64,000 nucleotides of DNA from Egibacter rhizosphaerae (GCF_004322855.1 NZ_CP036402.1:2046001-2110000); one strand, 5' to 3'; shown: positions 1-10,080, counted from the stretch's first letter. Notes: generated from the letters alone by a model not told the origin. A program made the numbers and translations.

Positions 1-19
1 GTGAGGCCAGGGGGAGACG

Positions 20-1048
20 TTGTCCGAGTCCACGACTTCGACGCCGACGCCCGCGCCGTTCGGCAGCGTGATGGCGGGCACGATGGCCACGAGCCGGACC
101 AACGATGGCTCGTTCGCGCCCTTCGAACTCGAGCCCGTGGGACCACTGTCGCTGCACCCGGCTGCACACGGGCTGCACTACGGCAGCGCGTGCTTCGAGG
201 GCCTGAAGGCGCACCGGGGCGAGGACGGCACCGTCCGCCTGTTCCGTGCCCGAGATCACGCCCAGCGGCTCGCCGGGAGCGCCGCCGGACTGTGCCTGCC
301 CGTCCCCGACCCCGAGTGGATCACCGAGATGCTTCACGCGGTGGTCGCGGCCAACCTCGACGAGGTCCCAGACCCTCCCGGCGCCCTTTACCTGCGTCCC
401 ACCCTGCTGGGCACCGACCCCAACATCGGGGCGGCGACCCACCCCTCACGGGAGGCGCTGCTCTACGTGCTCGCCAGCCCCGTGGGGGACTACGTGGCGG
501 CCGACCGGCCGCTGACCGTGGCGGTCGAGACCGACCTCCCGCGCACGACCCCGCAGTTCGGTGGGGTGAAGGCCGGCGGGAACTACGCGATGGCGCTCGG
601 ACCGACCGAGCGGGCACGCCGCGAGCTGTCGGCCCACCAACTCCTCTTCGCCCCGAAGGGGTTCGTGCAGGAGGCTGGTCCGGCGAACTTCCTGCTCATC
701 AGCGACGGCGCCCTCATCACCCCGCCACTGGACGGGACGTTCCTGGCCGGGATCACCCGCGACTCCGTGCTGACCCTCGCCCGCGATCTCGGTGACCAGG
801 TCGAGGAGCGCCCGCTGCTCGTCGACGAGCTCCTGGATCGCTCCGCCACCGCCGAGGCCGCCCTCGTCGGCACCGCGGCGGTACTCGCGGGCGTGGGCAC
901 GTTGGTGTACGGCGACCAGCGGGTGCGGGTGGGCGACGGCGGCGTCGGGCCGCGGACCCAGCGGTTGCGCGAGGCCCTCGTCGCCGTGCAGCGTGGTGTC
1001 GCCCCCGACCACTGGGGCTGGACCGAGCCGGTCGCTCCCGGCGGGTGA
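20..1048 (+). CDS. ilvE: branched-chain amino acid aminotransferase
   Basis: PLP-dependent fold-type IV transaminase that moves the amino group between glutamate and the branched-chain 2-oxoacids, the last step of Val/Ile/Leu synthesis and the first of their breakdown. The 342-residue product has the usual length. It shows the N-terminal LHYGSACFEGLKA motif, the conserved Arg region near residues 126-130 (LRPTLLG), and the PLP lysine in GGVKAGGNYA (K184), followed by the QEAGPANFLL phosphate/cofactor region. The start is a TTG preceded by a GGGGGAGA ribosome site a few bases upstream. An ATG further in would delete conserved N-terminal residues. It is convergent with the LysR gene on its right and looks monocistronic. 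A D-amino-acid or aminodeoxychorismate enzyme of the same fold is less likely given the FEGLKA and GGNYA motifs. Confidence 0.93.
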   Translation: MSESTTSTPTPAPFGSVMAGTMATSRTNDGSFAPFELEPVGPLSLHPAAHGLHYGSACFEGLKAHRGEDGTVRLFRARDHAQRLAGSAAGLCLPVPDPEWITEMLHAVVAANLDEVPDPPGALYLRPTLLGTDPNIGAATHPSREALLYVLASPVGDYVAADRPLTVAVETDLPRTTPQFGGVKAGGNYAMALGPTERARRELSAHQLLFAPKGFVQEAGPANFLLISDGALITPPLDGTFLAGITRDSVLTLARDLGDQVEERPLLVDELLDRSATAEAALVGTAAVLAGVGTLVYGDQRVRVGDGGVGPRTQRLREALVAVQRGVAPDHWGWTEPVAPGG

Positions 1049-1107
1049 CCGCGGCCTCACCGGCCCAGTACCGCGAGCGCTTCCGGCAGACACCCGCTGC
1101 CTGAGGC

Positions 1108-2037
1108 CTACCCGGGGGTCTCACGCGTGCCGCGCAGGGGATCCAGCAGTGCGTCGATCGACGGCGCCAGATCGCGGGCGAGGTCCCGGAACACGGTGGC
1201 GAGCTGGTCCGCCCGACCGACCGGCACCGCGATGGCGAGCCGGCTCGTCGCCTGCGGATCCCGCAGCGGCAGGTAGCGGACGTGCGCGCTGCCCACCACC
1301 CGCACGGCTGCCGGCACCACGGCCACGCCGTAGCCCGCGGTCACCAGCCCGAGCATCGTCGCGTACTGCAGCGCCTGCGCGCCCTCCCGCGGCCGGAAGC
1401 CGGCGAGCCGGCACACGGCGACGAGGTGGTCGTAGACCATCGGCACGTGCTCGCGGGGGAACAGCACGAACGGCTCCGCGGCCAACTCCGCGAGATCGAC
1501 GGCCTCACGCTCGGCCAACGGGTGCCCGTCATCGACCGCGGCGAGCAGTGGCTCGTCCACGAGCGGCGTGAGCTCCACACCGTTTAGGGGGTCGGTGTCC
1601 CGGGTGATCGACACGTCCACGTCGTCGCCCACGCCCTCCAACTGCGCTTCGGTGGAGAGTTCCTGCAACTCCAGGCGGACCTCCGGTCGGCGTTGGTGGA
1701 AGGCCGCCAGCAGTCGCGGGAGCAGGTCGTAGGCGGCCGAGTCCACGAACCCGATGCGCAACCACCCGGTCTCCCCGGCTGCCGCGCGCCGCGCCGCCCG
1801 GCGCGCCGAGCCCGCCGCATCCAGGGTGCGGCGGGCCTCGACCAGGAACGCCTCGCCCGCCCGGCTCAGCTCGACGCGTCGGCTGGTGCGCGCCAGCAAC
1901 GCCACACCGACGTCCCGTTCCAGTTGCGCCACCTGCTGGCTGACCGCCGACTGGGCGAGGTGCAGCCGGGCGGCCGCGCGACCGAAGTGCAGCTCTTCGG
2001 CCACGGCGACGAACGTGCGCAATGTTCGAAGTTCCAT
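1108..2037 (-). CDS. LysR-family transcriptional regulator
   Basis: DNA-binding regulator with an N-terminal winged helix-turn-helix (MELRTLRTFVAVAEELHFGR, then LAQSAVSQQVAQLE within residues 1-60) and a C-terminal periplasmic-binding-like effector domain (from about residue 90). The ATG at 2037 is chosen because it begins the canonical MELRTLRTF of the family. An upstream in-frame start would add only eight unconserved residues. It is divergently transcribed from an EamA-type exporter, the usual arrangement for a LysR protein that controls its neighbour. An imperfect inverted repeat rich in ATCGA lies over its own start region, consistent with autoregulation. The effector cannot be told from sequence. 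The gene ends in TAG. Confidence 0.92.
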   Translation of the reverse strand: MELRTLRTFVAVAEELHFGRAAARLHLAQSAVSQQVAQLERDVGVALLARTSRRVELSRAGEAFLVEARRTLDAAGSARRAARRAAAGETGWLRIGFVDSAAYDLLPRLLAAFHQRRPEVRLELQELSTEAQLEGVGDDVDVSITRDTDPLNGVELTPLVDEPLLAAVDDGHPLAEREAVDLAELAAEPFVLFPREHVPMVYDHLVAVCRLAGFRPREGAQALQYATMLGLVTAGYGVAVVPAAVRVVGSAHVRYLPLRDPQATSRLAIAVPVGRADQLATVFRDLARDLAPSIDALLDPLRGTRETPG

Positions 2038-2066
2038 CGACCGATCATCGTAGCTGATCAATCGAT
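2036..2066. promoter_or_regulatory. imperfect inverted repeat between divergent lysR and exporter
   Basis: The arms ATCGACCGATC (2036-2046) and GATCAATCGAT (2056-2066) are complementary at 9 of 11 positions with a 9-base centre, and a further ATCGATCGTGA follows. The site overlaps the lysR start codon and lies about 80 bases before the exporter start, a plausible autoregulatory LysR operator. The function is inferred from position only. Confidence 0.4.
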
Positions 2067-2147
2067 CGTGACTCAGCGCTGATGGTGAACGTTCGTGGAT
2101 GGATCCTGAGCGGACACACCAACCCTCGATCGCTCGGAGGCCAGACC

Positions 2148-3125
2148 GTGAACCGGTGGTCGCATCGGACAGGGAATGCGGTGGTGCTCGCCGCGGCGGT
2201 GCTGTGGGGTACCGCCGGGACGACCGCCTCGCTGGAGGACATCGCCCCGCCAGCCGCGCAGGCTGCGGCGTGGAGAGGCGTGCTCGGTGCGGCCGCGCTG
2301 CTCCTGGCCACGGTGGCGGCGGGCCAGCTCCGGGCGCTCACGGCGATGATGCGCGGGCCACGACGTTCGTGGCTGGTGTGCGCGGCCGTCGCCGTCGCGC
2401 TCTTCCAGGTCGCGTTCTTCACGGCCGTCCACCTGACCGGTGTCGCCCTGGGCACGGTCGTCGCCCTGGGCTCTGCCCCGATCGTCGGCGGGATCGTCCG
2501 CGCGCTCACCACGGGGCGACCGCCCAGTCCGCGTTGGGCCTTCGCCACGACGCTCGCCGTCGCCGGCGTGGCGTTGCTCCTGCTCCCGACCGGCGAACGC
2601 GCAGCCGATCCGCTCGGCATCGCCCTCGCCGCGGTCGCCGGCGCCGCGTTCGCGGGTTACACGCTCGTGCTGCAACGCCACCGAGCGCTCGGCGATCGCT
2701 TGCTGCCCACCACCGCTGCGGCGTTCGGAGGATCCGCGGTCCTGCTCAGCCCCCTGATCGCGTTCGGCGATCACGGCTGGCTCGAGTCGCCAGCCGGGGT
2801 GGGCGTCGCGCTGTGGCTCGGGCTGGTCACGGCGGGCCTCGCCTACGCGCTCTACGCCGCCGGGCTGCGCACCGTGCCCGCACCGCGGGCTCTCACGATG
2901 ACCCTGGCCGAGCCCGTCACCGCCGTGCTGCTGGGGCTGCTGCTGCTCGGTGAGCCGCTCACGCCCACCGGCCTGGCGGGGCTGCTGCTCGTCAGTGGCG
3001 GCCTCGCCGCGGCGGTCCGTCCCCCGTCGCGGTGGCGCACCAGCGATCCCCCGCCCCCACAGGGGTCGGAGCCGGTCTCCCCCGCGAGTCGGAGCCCGGA
3101 ACCTCGAGGTGGGGAGCGCGGCTGA
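2148..3125 (+). CDS. EamA/DMT-family transporter
   Basis: Integral membrane protein of the drug/metabolite transporter superfamily with two EamA repeats and about ten hydrophobic segments, for example VVLAAAVLWGTAG near the N-terminus and LTMTLAEPVTAVLLGLLLLG near the C-terminus, where the conserved glutamate precedes the last helices. Relatives export amino acids, purines or other metabolites, and no substrate can be assigned here. The GTG at 2148 is preferred over an upstream ATG because CGGAGG sits seven bases before it and the protein then begins directly with the first membrane helix. It is divergent from the LysR gene, which probably controls it. The C-terminal tail after the last helix is short, proline-rich and unconserved. 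Confidence 0.88.
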   Translation: MNRWSHRTGNAVVLAAAVLWGTAGTTASLEDIAPPAAQAAAWRGVLGAAALLLATVAAGQLRALTAMMRGPRRSWLVCAAVAVALFQVAFFTAVHLTGVALGTVVALGSAPIVGGIVRALTTGRPPSPRWAFATTLAVAGVALLLLPTGERAADPLGIALAAVAGAAFAGYTLVLQRHRALGDRLLPTTAAAFGGSAVLLSPLIAFGDHGWLESPAGVGVALWLGLVTAGLAYALYAAGLRTVPAPRALTMTLAEPVTAVLLGLLLLGEPLTPTGLAGLLLVSGGLAAAVRPPSRWRTSDPPPPQGSEPVSPASRSPEPRGGERG

Positions 3126-3227
3126 GTCGAAGACCCCCCTGCCAGCAGAGGTCACCCACACCAGCGACAACCACCGTGTGGTGCCAGCACGCACCGCACC
3201 CGAATCAACGAACACGAGGTGGTTGTC

Positions 3228-5264
3228 ATGGTTGTCGCGCCCCCCACACCCACGTCCCCGATCGCCCGGCCCGCGTGGGCCGCCGCCCGTTTCGGTGCCG
3301 CGCTTGCGGTCAGCGTGGTCGCGTTCGCCGGCCTGCTGGCCGGCGCGGCCGGGGCAGCCGGGGCGTCCGGCGCCGCCGCGGCGCAGGCGGCCGGCGACGG
3401 CGCCAGCGCCGCTGGCGAGGTCGATCCCGCGACGCTGGCCGAGCGCGTGGCGCAGCGCATCGAACCCGACCTGGGCGAGCACGTCGCCGGCGCGAGCGTC
3501 GCCGTCGTCGCCCAGGACGAGCTCGTGCTCGCCGAGGGGTACGGCGACGCCGACACCGATGCCGGGGTCCCCGTGACCGCGGACGAGCCCGCCTTCCAGG
3601 TGGGCTCGACCTCCAAGCCCGTCACGTGGACCGCGGTCATGCAGGGAGTCGAGGACGGCGCGCTCGACCTCGACGTCGACGTCGCGACGTACCTCGAGGA
3701 CTCCGCGGTCGAGATCGACGAGACCTTCGACGAGCCGATCACCCTGCGCCACCTGGCCACTCACACCGCGGGTTTCGACGATCCCGCGAACCCGGGCGCG
3801 GTCGACGACGCCGACGAGCTGGTCGAACTGGAGCAGGCACTCGCCGAGGCAGCGCCCGAACGGGTTCGTCCTCCCGGCGAGACGGTGGCGTACTCGAACT
3901 ACGGCACGGCGCTGGCCGGGCACGTCGTCGCGGAGGCGTACGACACGACGTTCGAGGCGTACGTGCAGGACGAGGTCCTGGGGCCGCTCGACATGGACCG
4001 CACCACGTTCGAGCAGCCGGTGCCGGACGAGGACCCGTCGCGGCTCGCAGCCCCGCACGAAGGGTTCGGCGACGACCTCGCCCCGATCGAGCGCAGCTAG
4101 GTCAACTGGCACCCGGCGGGCTCGATGAGCGCGCCGGCGACGGACATGGCACGGTTCATGCGGGCCCACCTGGGTGACGGCTCGGTCGACGGCGAGCGCA
4201 TCCTCGAACCGGGGACGCTGGACCGGATGCACGCGGTCCACGAGGAGCGCCACCCCGCGGTGACGGGCTGGCGGTTCGGCTTCATGGAGGACCCTCGCGT
4301 CGACGTCGAGGCTTTCGGCCACGGGGGCGCCACGCTCCACGAGACCACCGAGTTCCTGCTGGTTCCGGACCACGAGCTCGGCATCTTCGTCACGTACAAC
4401 GTCCGCAGCGGCGAGGCGAACCCGGGGGACGTCGTCGAGGAGTTCCTCGACCTCTACGGGCTCCACGCGCCCGATGGCACCGAGGACGTGCCGACCGAGG
4501 CCGAGGCCGGCGAGCGCGCCGAGACCGTCTCGGGCGAGTACGCCGGTCACGCGATGCCCGATCACGGCCCCGCGCAACTACTCGGCCTGCTGGGCCGGCT
4601 CACCCTCACCACCGAGGGCGACGGCCGGCTGGTGAGCAACTCGCCGATGGGTCCCGACCGTGAATGGGTCGAGGTGGGGCCGTACGTGTACGAGGAGGTC
4701 GGCGGACCGGACGTGCTCGCCGCTGAGGCGAACGACGGGCAGGTCGCCGCGGTGCACCTCTCGAGCGCGACCCCGGACACCTTCGCGCCCGTCACCGGGC
4801 CCGACCGGTTCCCGGTCGTTGCCGTCGCGCTGGGCCTACCGCTCGCCGCCTTCGCGCTCTCGCTCATAGCCTGGGCGGGTGTCGGGGTCGGGCGGGCGTG
4901 GCGCCGCCGGCGCACCGTCCAGGAGCGTGGCGAGCAGTCCGGCCAACCGACCGGCGTCCGTGCCGCACGGCTGGCCGCCGCCGGGCTCTCGATCGCCGGG
5001 GTCGCCTTCGCCGGGTTGTTCGCCACCGGCTTCGTCGCCGGCGGAGGCGACCTCGCGTTCATCACCGAGCCCCTGCCGCTGCGGCTGGCATACCTCGCAC
5101 CGTACGTCGTCGCGATCCTCGCCCTGGCGACGGTCGCCGGTGCCGGGTACGCGTGGCGGCACCGAGCCTGGTCGCGACCCGTCAGGGTGCACCAGACCGC
5201 GTTGGCGGTCCTGGGACTCGCGTTCACCTGGCAGCTCGGAACGCACGGCTTCCTCGGCCTCTGA
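3228..5264 (+). pseudogene. serine hydrolase (class C beta-lactamase-like) interrupted by in-frame TAG
   Basis: A penicillin-binding-protein-like serine hydrolase with an N-terminal signal/anchor segment (about residues 20-45), a beta-lactamase-fold domain and three or four C-terminal membrane helices. The SxxK motif is STSK (127-130) and the YxN motif is YSN (222-224). Start: ATG 3228 with GAGG eight bases upstream. Codon 291 is TAG (4098-4100), yet the same frame continues without a break for 388 codons. The sequence just after the stop, VNWHPAGSMSAPATDMARFM, is the conserved continuation of the domain. The gene is therefore either a nonsense mutant or a one-base sequence error. Translated pieces would be 3228-4100 and possibly 4125-5264 from an internal ATG with no good ribosome site. 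The substrate is unknown. The membrane tail resembles exported Bacillus/actinobacterial relatives. Confidence 0.85.
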
Positions 5265-5325
5265 CCCGCCGCGACGCCTTCCCCCGGCGCCGCGACCTCG
5301 ACGGTCAGCGGTCCGGGGCCCGCCG

Positions 5326-8300
5326 CTACGGCTGTGCGTCGGCGATGGCGCGCAGGATGCGCTGCTCGGAGACACGCTGACGAGTGCCGAGCTGTTGCGC
5401 GAAGAGGCTCACGCGCAGCTCCTCGATCATCCAGCGGATCTCGGTCACCTCGTGCCCGGCGTCGGGGCCGAGGCGGCGCAGCAGGTCCACGTAGGCCTGC
5501 TGCACCTCGGCGATCCTGCTTTGGCGCTCACGATCGCGGGCCGGATCCTGTCGTGCCTTCTCGAGGCGCAACGCGACAGCGTGCGCATACCGGGCGAGAT
5601 CGGACAGTCGGCGTGCGCCGGTCGCGGTGACGAATCCGGGATGGACGAGCCGGTCGAGCTGCGCCCGCGCATCCTCCTGGGTGTGCTGCGGCGCCCGTCC
5701 GGCCGAAAGTTGCTGCTCGGCCTCCCCCACGCGGGTGACCACCTCGCGCACGCCGCCGAGCACGTCGCGCACCTCGTCGACGAGGCCGGCCCGCACCGCG
5801 TCACGGAGCTTCCCGAACCCTTCCGCGTCCCACGCCGGACCACCGTGCGCGGCCATGAGCGCGTCGATCGCGGCGCAGGCGGCGTCGTCGAGAAGCGCGG
5901 CGACGTCGTCGTGCGGCGCACGGGTCAGGGCGAGCTTGGTCTCGCGGTCGAGGTGGCGGTCGACCGTCTTGGCGGGCAAGGGGATGGACCGACGCAACAA
6001 CCGGCGAGTGCCCTCCCAGTGGTGGCGCGCTTGCTCGCCCTCGGACAACCACACCCGCACGCCGGCCGTCTCGCCCTCGTCCACCAGCGCGGGATAACCG
6101 GTGACGACCGCGCCGCGCCCCGCCACCTCGACGGTTCCGGGGAGCGCCCCGATCTCCCAGTCGGTGAGCCCGGAGCGCTCCAGCTCGCCGGAGGACCGCG
6201 CGACGACCTCACGCAGGTCGGGCGCCAGCTCCCGCTGCAACGCGGCGAGGTCACGGCCCTCGGCGACGGTTCGTTCGCCGTCGACGACGCGAAAGTTCAC
6301 GCGCAGGTGGTCGGGCAGCCGGTCGAGGTCGAAGGCGTCGCGCGGCACGTCCACACCCGTGAGGTGCTCGACCTCCCGGGCGAGGACCGCGGTGATCGGC
6401 TCCGCGGCGGGCTGCAGCCGGGCCAGCACCGCACCCACGAGGTCCGCGATCGGCGGGAGCTCGCGGCGCACGCCTTTGGGCAGCCCCCGCAGCAGCGTGT
6501 CGACCAGTTCGGCGCGCAAGCCCGGCACCTGCCAGGTGAACGGTGCGGGGTGCAACTCGCTGAGCGCGGCCAGCGGGACGTGGACGGTCACGCCGTCGTC
6601 GGGCGCGCCGGGCTCGAACCGGTAGGAGATCGTGAACCGGTGGTCGCGGTAGGGCCAGTGATCGGGGTACTGGCCGGCAGCGACCTCCGCGGCCGCACCC
6701 TCGTAGAGGAGCTCGCGGGTGAACGTCAAGAGGTCGGGTTGCTCGGCGCGGGCGTCCTTCCACCACGCGTCGAAGTCGGCAACCGTCGCGACGTCATCGG
6801 GCACGCGGGCGTCGTAGAAGGCGTGGAGCGTGTCCTGCCCCGCGATCAGGTCGCGGCGGCGGGCGCGGTCCTCGAGCTCGCTGGCCTCCTCGAGCAGCCG
6901 CCGGTTCTCGGCGAAGAACGCGTGGTGGGTCTCCCACTCGCCCTCGACCAGCGCGTGCTGGATGAACAGCTCGCGCGCCTTGCGCCGGTCGATGCGCGCG
7001 TAGGTGGCGAGACGCTGCTCGACGAGCGGGACCCCGTAGAGCGTGACCCGCTCGTACGCGACCGCGGCACCCCGTTCGCGGTCCCACCACGGCTCGGAGT
7101 GACTCCGCGCGACGAGATGGCCGCCGAGCTCCTCGGCCCACTCCGGCTCGATCCGCGCGACCACCCGCGCCCACAGCCGCGAGGTCTCGACGAGTTCCCC
7201 GGCCATCACGTAGGTCGGCGGGGACTTCGCGACCGCCGAGCCGGGCCAGATCGCGAAGCGCGTGTTGCGGGGCCCCTGGTACTCGCGCGCCTCGCGCTGG
7301 CGCACCCCGATCTGGCCGAGCAGCCCCGAGAGGAGCGCTCGGTGCACCTGCCCGGGGTCGGCGGGCGAGTCGTTCCACGCGAGGTCCTGCTCGCGCACGA
7401 GCTCGCGCAGCTGCGCGTGCAGGTCGAACCACTCGCGCACCCGCAGGTGGTGCAGGAACTCCTCGCGGCACCGGCGACGGAACCGGTTGCCGGACAGCGC
7501 GCGTCGTTGCTCGCGCAGGTACTCCCACAGGTTCACAAAGCCCGCGAAGTCCGACGTCTCGTCGGCGAACCGGCCGTGGTAGCCGTCGGCCTCCTGGCGC
7601 CGCTTCTCGGGGCGTTGACGCGGATCCTGGAGCGACAGGGCCGCAACGAGGACCAGGACCTCCCGCACGCAGCCGCGACGGTCGGCCTCGACGAGCATCC
7701 GGCCGAGCCGGGGATCGACCGGCAGCCGCGCGAGCGTCCGACCGATCGGGGTGAGGCGCCGCGGCCCGGTCTCGCCCTCGGCCTCCGCGTCGGCGGTCCG
7801 CTCGACGGCGCCGAGCTCGGCGAGCAGTTGCTCCGCCGCCCGTACGCGTCGCTGGTCGGGCGGGTCGAGGAACGGGAAGTCCTCGACCTCGCCCAGCCCG
7901 AGCGCGGTCATCTGCAGGATCACCGAGGCGAGGTTGGTGCGCTGGACCTCGGGGTCGGTGAACTCGGGGCGCGCCTCGAAGTCCTCCTCGGCGTAGAGCC
8001 GGATGCAGATCCCCGGACCGAGGCGGCCACAGCGGCCGGCGCGCTGGCGGGCGCTGGCCTGGCTGACCTTCTCGATCGGCAGGCGCTGCACCTTCGTGCG
8101 CGGGTTGTAGCGGCTGACCCGCGCGGTCCCGGGGTCGATGACCGCGCGGATGCCCGGCACGGTGAGGCTCGTCTCCGCGACGTTGGTGGCCAGCACGATG
8201 CGACGCTGGCCCCCGGGGTGGAACACCCGCTGCTGCTCTCCCGGCGTCTGTCGCGCGTACAACGGCAGGATCTCGGTGCCCGGCAGCTGCTTGCCCTCGA

Positions 8301-9213
8301 GCATCTCGGCGGTCTCGCGGATGTCGCGCTCACCGGGCAGGAACACGAGGATGTCGCCGCGCGTCTCCGCCACGAGCTCGTCGACCGCGGCGCCGATCCC
8401 GGTCAGCTGATCCTGGTCCTCGTCGTCGTCCTCCTCGGCCTCCAAGGGTCGGTAGCGCACCTCGACCGGGTAGGTGCGCCCGGAGACCTCGACGGTCGGT
8501 GCACCGTCGAAGTGCTCGCTGAACCGCTCGACGTCGATCGTCGCGGAGGTGATGATCACCTTGAGGTCGGGACGGCGCGGTAGCAGCTGCTTCACGTAGC
8601 CGAGCAGGAAGTCGACGTTGAGGCTGCGCTCGTGCGCCTCGTCGATGATCAGCGTGTCGTAGGCGCGCAACGCGGGATCGCCCTGCGTCTCGGCGAGCAG
8701 GATCCCATCGGTCATCACCTTGAGCAGCGTGTCGTCCCGCGAGCGGTCGGTGAACCGCACCTGGTAGCCGACCTCGTCACCCACCTCGACCGCGAGTTCC
8801 TCGGCGACGCGGGCCGCGACGGTGCGGGCCGCGAGCCGCCGTGGCTGGGTGTGCCCCACCTTGCCGCGGACGCCGCGGCCGAGGTCGAGGCACAGCTTCG
8901 GCAGCTGCGTGGTCTTGCCCGAGCCGGTCTCGCCCGCGACGACCACGACCTGGTGCTCCCGGAGTGCCTCGGCGATCTCGTCGCGAGCCTGGCTGACCGG
9001 GAGCTCCTCGGGGTAGGAGATCTCGGGAACCGACGCGCGGCGCCGGGCGACGCGATCCTCGGCCTCGGCGATCTCGGTGGCGACCTCGTCGAGGGCGCGG
9101 TCCCGGCCCTCGGACCTGCGCCGCGCCCGTTCGAGTCGACGCCCCAGGCGCCGCTCGTCGCGCAGCATCAGGCCGGACAGCCGCCGGCGGAGCTCCTTCG
9201 GGGATGAGGGCAT
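5326..9213 (-). CDS. hrpA: ATP-dependent RNA helicase HrpA
   Basis: Large DEAH-box RNA helicase (1,295 residues, close to the roughly 1,300 of E. coli HrpA). It shows Walker A GETGSGKTT (94-102), DEAH (191-194) inside TLIIDEAHERS, motif III SAT (ITSATID), and motif VI QRAGRCGR. These are followed by the helicase-associated and OB-type regions and the long HrpA-specific C-terminal domain. HrpA unwinds RNA and in E. coli rescues stalled, colliding ribosomes; that role is family knowledge. The ATG at 9213 begins MPSSPKELRRRL, the conserved start of the family; longer in-frame extensions are low-complexity. The gene stands alone and is divergent from the glutamine-synthetase remnant. It ends in TAG. 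A candidate extended -10 (TACCCT) lies nine bases before the ATG, suggesting a very short leader. Confidence 0.95.
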   Translation of the reverse strand: MPSSPKELRRRLSGLMLRDERRLGRRLERARRRSEGRDRALDEVATEIAEAEDRVARRRASVPEISYPEELPVSQARDEIAEALREHQVVVVAGETGSGKTTQLPKLCLDLGRGVRGKVGHTQPRRLAARTVAARVAEELAVEVGDEVGYQVRFTDRSRDDTLLKVMTDGILLAETQGDPALRAYDTLIIDEAHERSLNVDFLLGYVKQLLPRRPDLKVIITSATIDVERFSEHFDGAPTVEVSGRTYPVEVRYRPLEAEEDDDEDQDQLTGIGAAVDELVAETRGDILVFLPGERDIRETAEMLEGKQLPGTEILPLYARQTPGEQQRVFHPGGQRRIVLATNVAETSLTVPGIRAVIDPGTARVSRYNPRTKVQRLPIEKVSQASARQRAGRCGRLGPGICIRLYAEEDFEARPEFTDPEVQRTNLASVILQMTALGLGEVEDFPFLDPPDQRRVRAAEQLLAELGAVERTADAEAEGETGPRRLTPIGRTLARLPVDPRLGRMLVEADRRGCVREVLVLVAALSLQDPRQRPEKRRQEADGYHGRFADETSDFAGFVNLWEYLREQRRALSGNRFRRRCREEFLHHLRVREWFDLHAQLRELVREQDLAWNDSPADPGQVHRALLSGLLGQIGVRQREAREYQGPRNTRFAIWPGSAVAKSPPTYVMAGELVETSRLWARVVARIEPEWAEELGGHLVARSHSEPWWDRERGAAVAYERVTLYGVPLVEQRLATYARIDRRKARELFIQHALVEGEWETHHAFFAENRRLLEEASELEDRARRRDLIAGQDTLHAFYDARVPDDVATVADFDAWWKDARAEQPDLLTFTRELLYEGAAAEVAAGQYPDHWPYRDHRFTISYRFEPGAPDDGVTVHVPLAALSELHPAPFTWQVPGLRAELVDTLLRGLPKGVRRELPPIADLVGAVLARLQPAAEPITAVLAREVEHLTGVDVPRDAFDLDRLPDHLRVNFRVVDGERTVAEGRDLAALQRELAPDLREVVARSSGELERSGLTDWEIGALPGTVEVAGRGAVVTGYPALVDEGETAGVRVWLSEGEQARHHWEGTRRLLRRSIPLPAKTVDRHLDRETKLALTRAPHDDVAALLDDAACAAIDALMAAHGGPAWDAEGFGKLRDAVRAGLVDEVRDVLGGVREVVTRVGEAEQQLSAGRAPQHTQEDARAQLDRLVHPGFVTATGARRLSDLARYAHAVALRLEKARQDPARDRERQSRIAEVQQAYVDLLRRLGPDAGHEVTEIRWMIEELRVSLFAQQLGTRQRVSEQRILRAIADAQP

Positions 9214-9311
9214 GACGGTCTCAGGGTAGGGCGACGCACGATGCTGGACGTACGGCCTATCGTTGCCGGCGACCCCACAACGTCCTTGCCAGGCCGCAGG
9301 AGGTGCGCGAC

Positions 9312-10066
9312 GTGCCAACCCCCACGCACGGCTCGACCGACGACGTCGTCGGCAACCCCGACCCCGACCACGTCGCCGCGATCGCCGAGGAGCTCGAGGC
9401 CGACGGCATCGCCGGCGTCACGATCGCCTGGGCCGACAACAACGGGATCCCCCGCTCCCGCACGGTGCCAGTGCACCGGCTACCCGACGCCGCTCGGCGG
9501 GGCATCGGGATCACCACGCTGTTCGCGGTGTTCGACACCCACGACGTCATCACCTTCGACCACGAGGGGCTCCCCAACGCGAGCGGTGACGTGCGGCTGA
9601 TCCCGCTCGTCGACCGGCTGAGCCGCCTGGCGGGGCAGCCGCGCTTCGCCTGGGCTCCCGGGCGCCAGGTCACCGCTGACGGAACACCCTGGGCGACGAC
9701 CAACGCGGCGCGCTCGAATGTCAGGTGGGCAAAGCCGCGCAGCGGGGCCTGCACCTGCACGTCCGCTACGAGCTCGAGTTCTACCTCGGGCGCCACCCCG
9801 GGATCGAGGACGAACTCACCCCGCCCGAGCCCGTCCAGGACGATCCCGGCCGCTGGAGCGACGAGGACCGCGAGCGCCACGGCATCCAGCACCTGCCCTC
9901 GTCCCTCGGGGAGCAGGCGGCCGCGCTGGATGCCTCCCCGCGAGTGCGGGAGGCGCTCGGCGACGCGTTGCTCGGCTCGTTCCTCGCCACCCGCCGGTCC
10001 GACGCGGCCTGGGCGGCCGATCGCCCACTCGACGAGACGATCGCGGCGCACCGCTGGAGGTACTGA
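9312..10066 (+). pseudogene. glutamine synthetase family remnant (frameshift plus internal deletion)
   Basis: The first part (9312 to about 9690) encodes the N-terminal beta-grasp region of a glutamine-synthetase-like ligase (GVTIAWADNNGIPRSRTVPV and FDHEGLPNASGDVRLIPL). The reading frame then shifts. In another frame from about 9689 come GDDQRGALECQV and the metal-binding-type HVRYELEFYLG. Immediately after this, near 9787-9797, the sequence jumps to the family's extreme C-terminus: ELTPPEPVQDDPG, HLPSSLGEQAAALD, and LDETIAAHRWRY. Roughly 200 residues of catalytic core, including the ATP-binding part, are missing. The protein would be about 250 residues instead of about 450. Start GTG 9312 has AGGAGG eight bases upstream. 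The remnant lies directly before a conserved hypothetical gene and was probably co-transcribed with it. It cannot be active as a ligase. Confidence 0.85.
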
Positions 10067-10080
10067 CCGGAGGTGACGCG

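Noticed and set aside
4879-8583. Very long open frame on the plus strand opposite hrpA
   Set aside because: Composition is the high-GC shadow of the hrpA codons, with no domain or start signal. Similar long antisense frames opposite the liv operon (24.6-28.3 kb) and gcvTP (46.2-50.3 kb) were rejected for the same reason.
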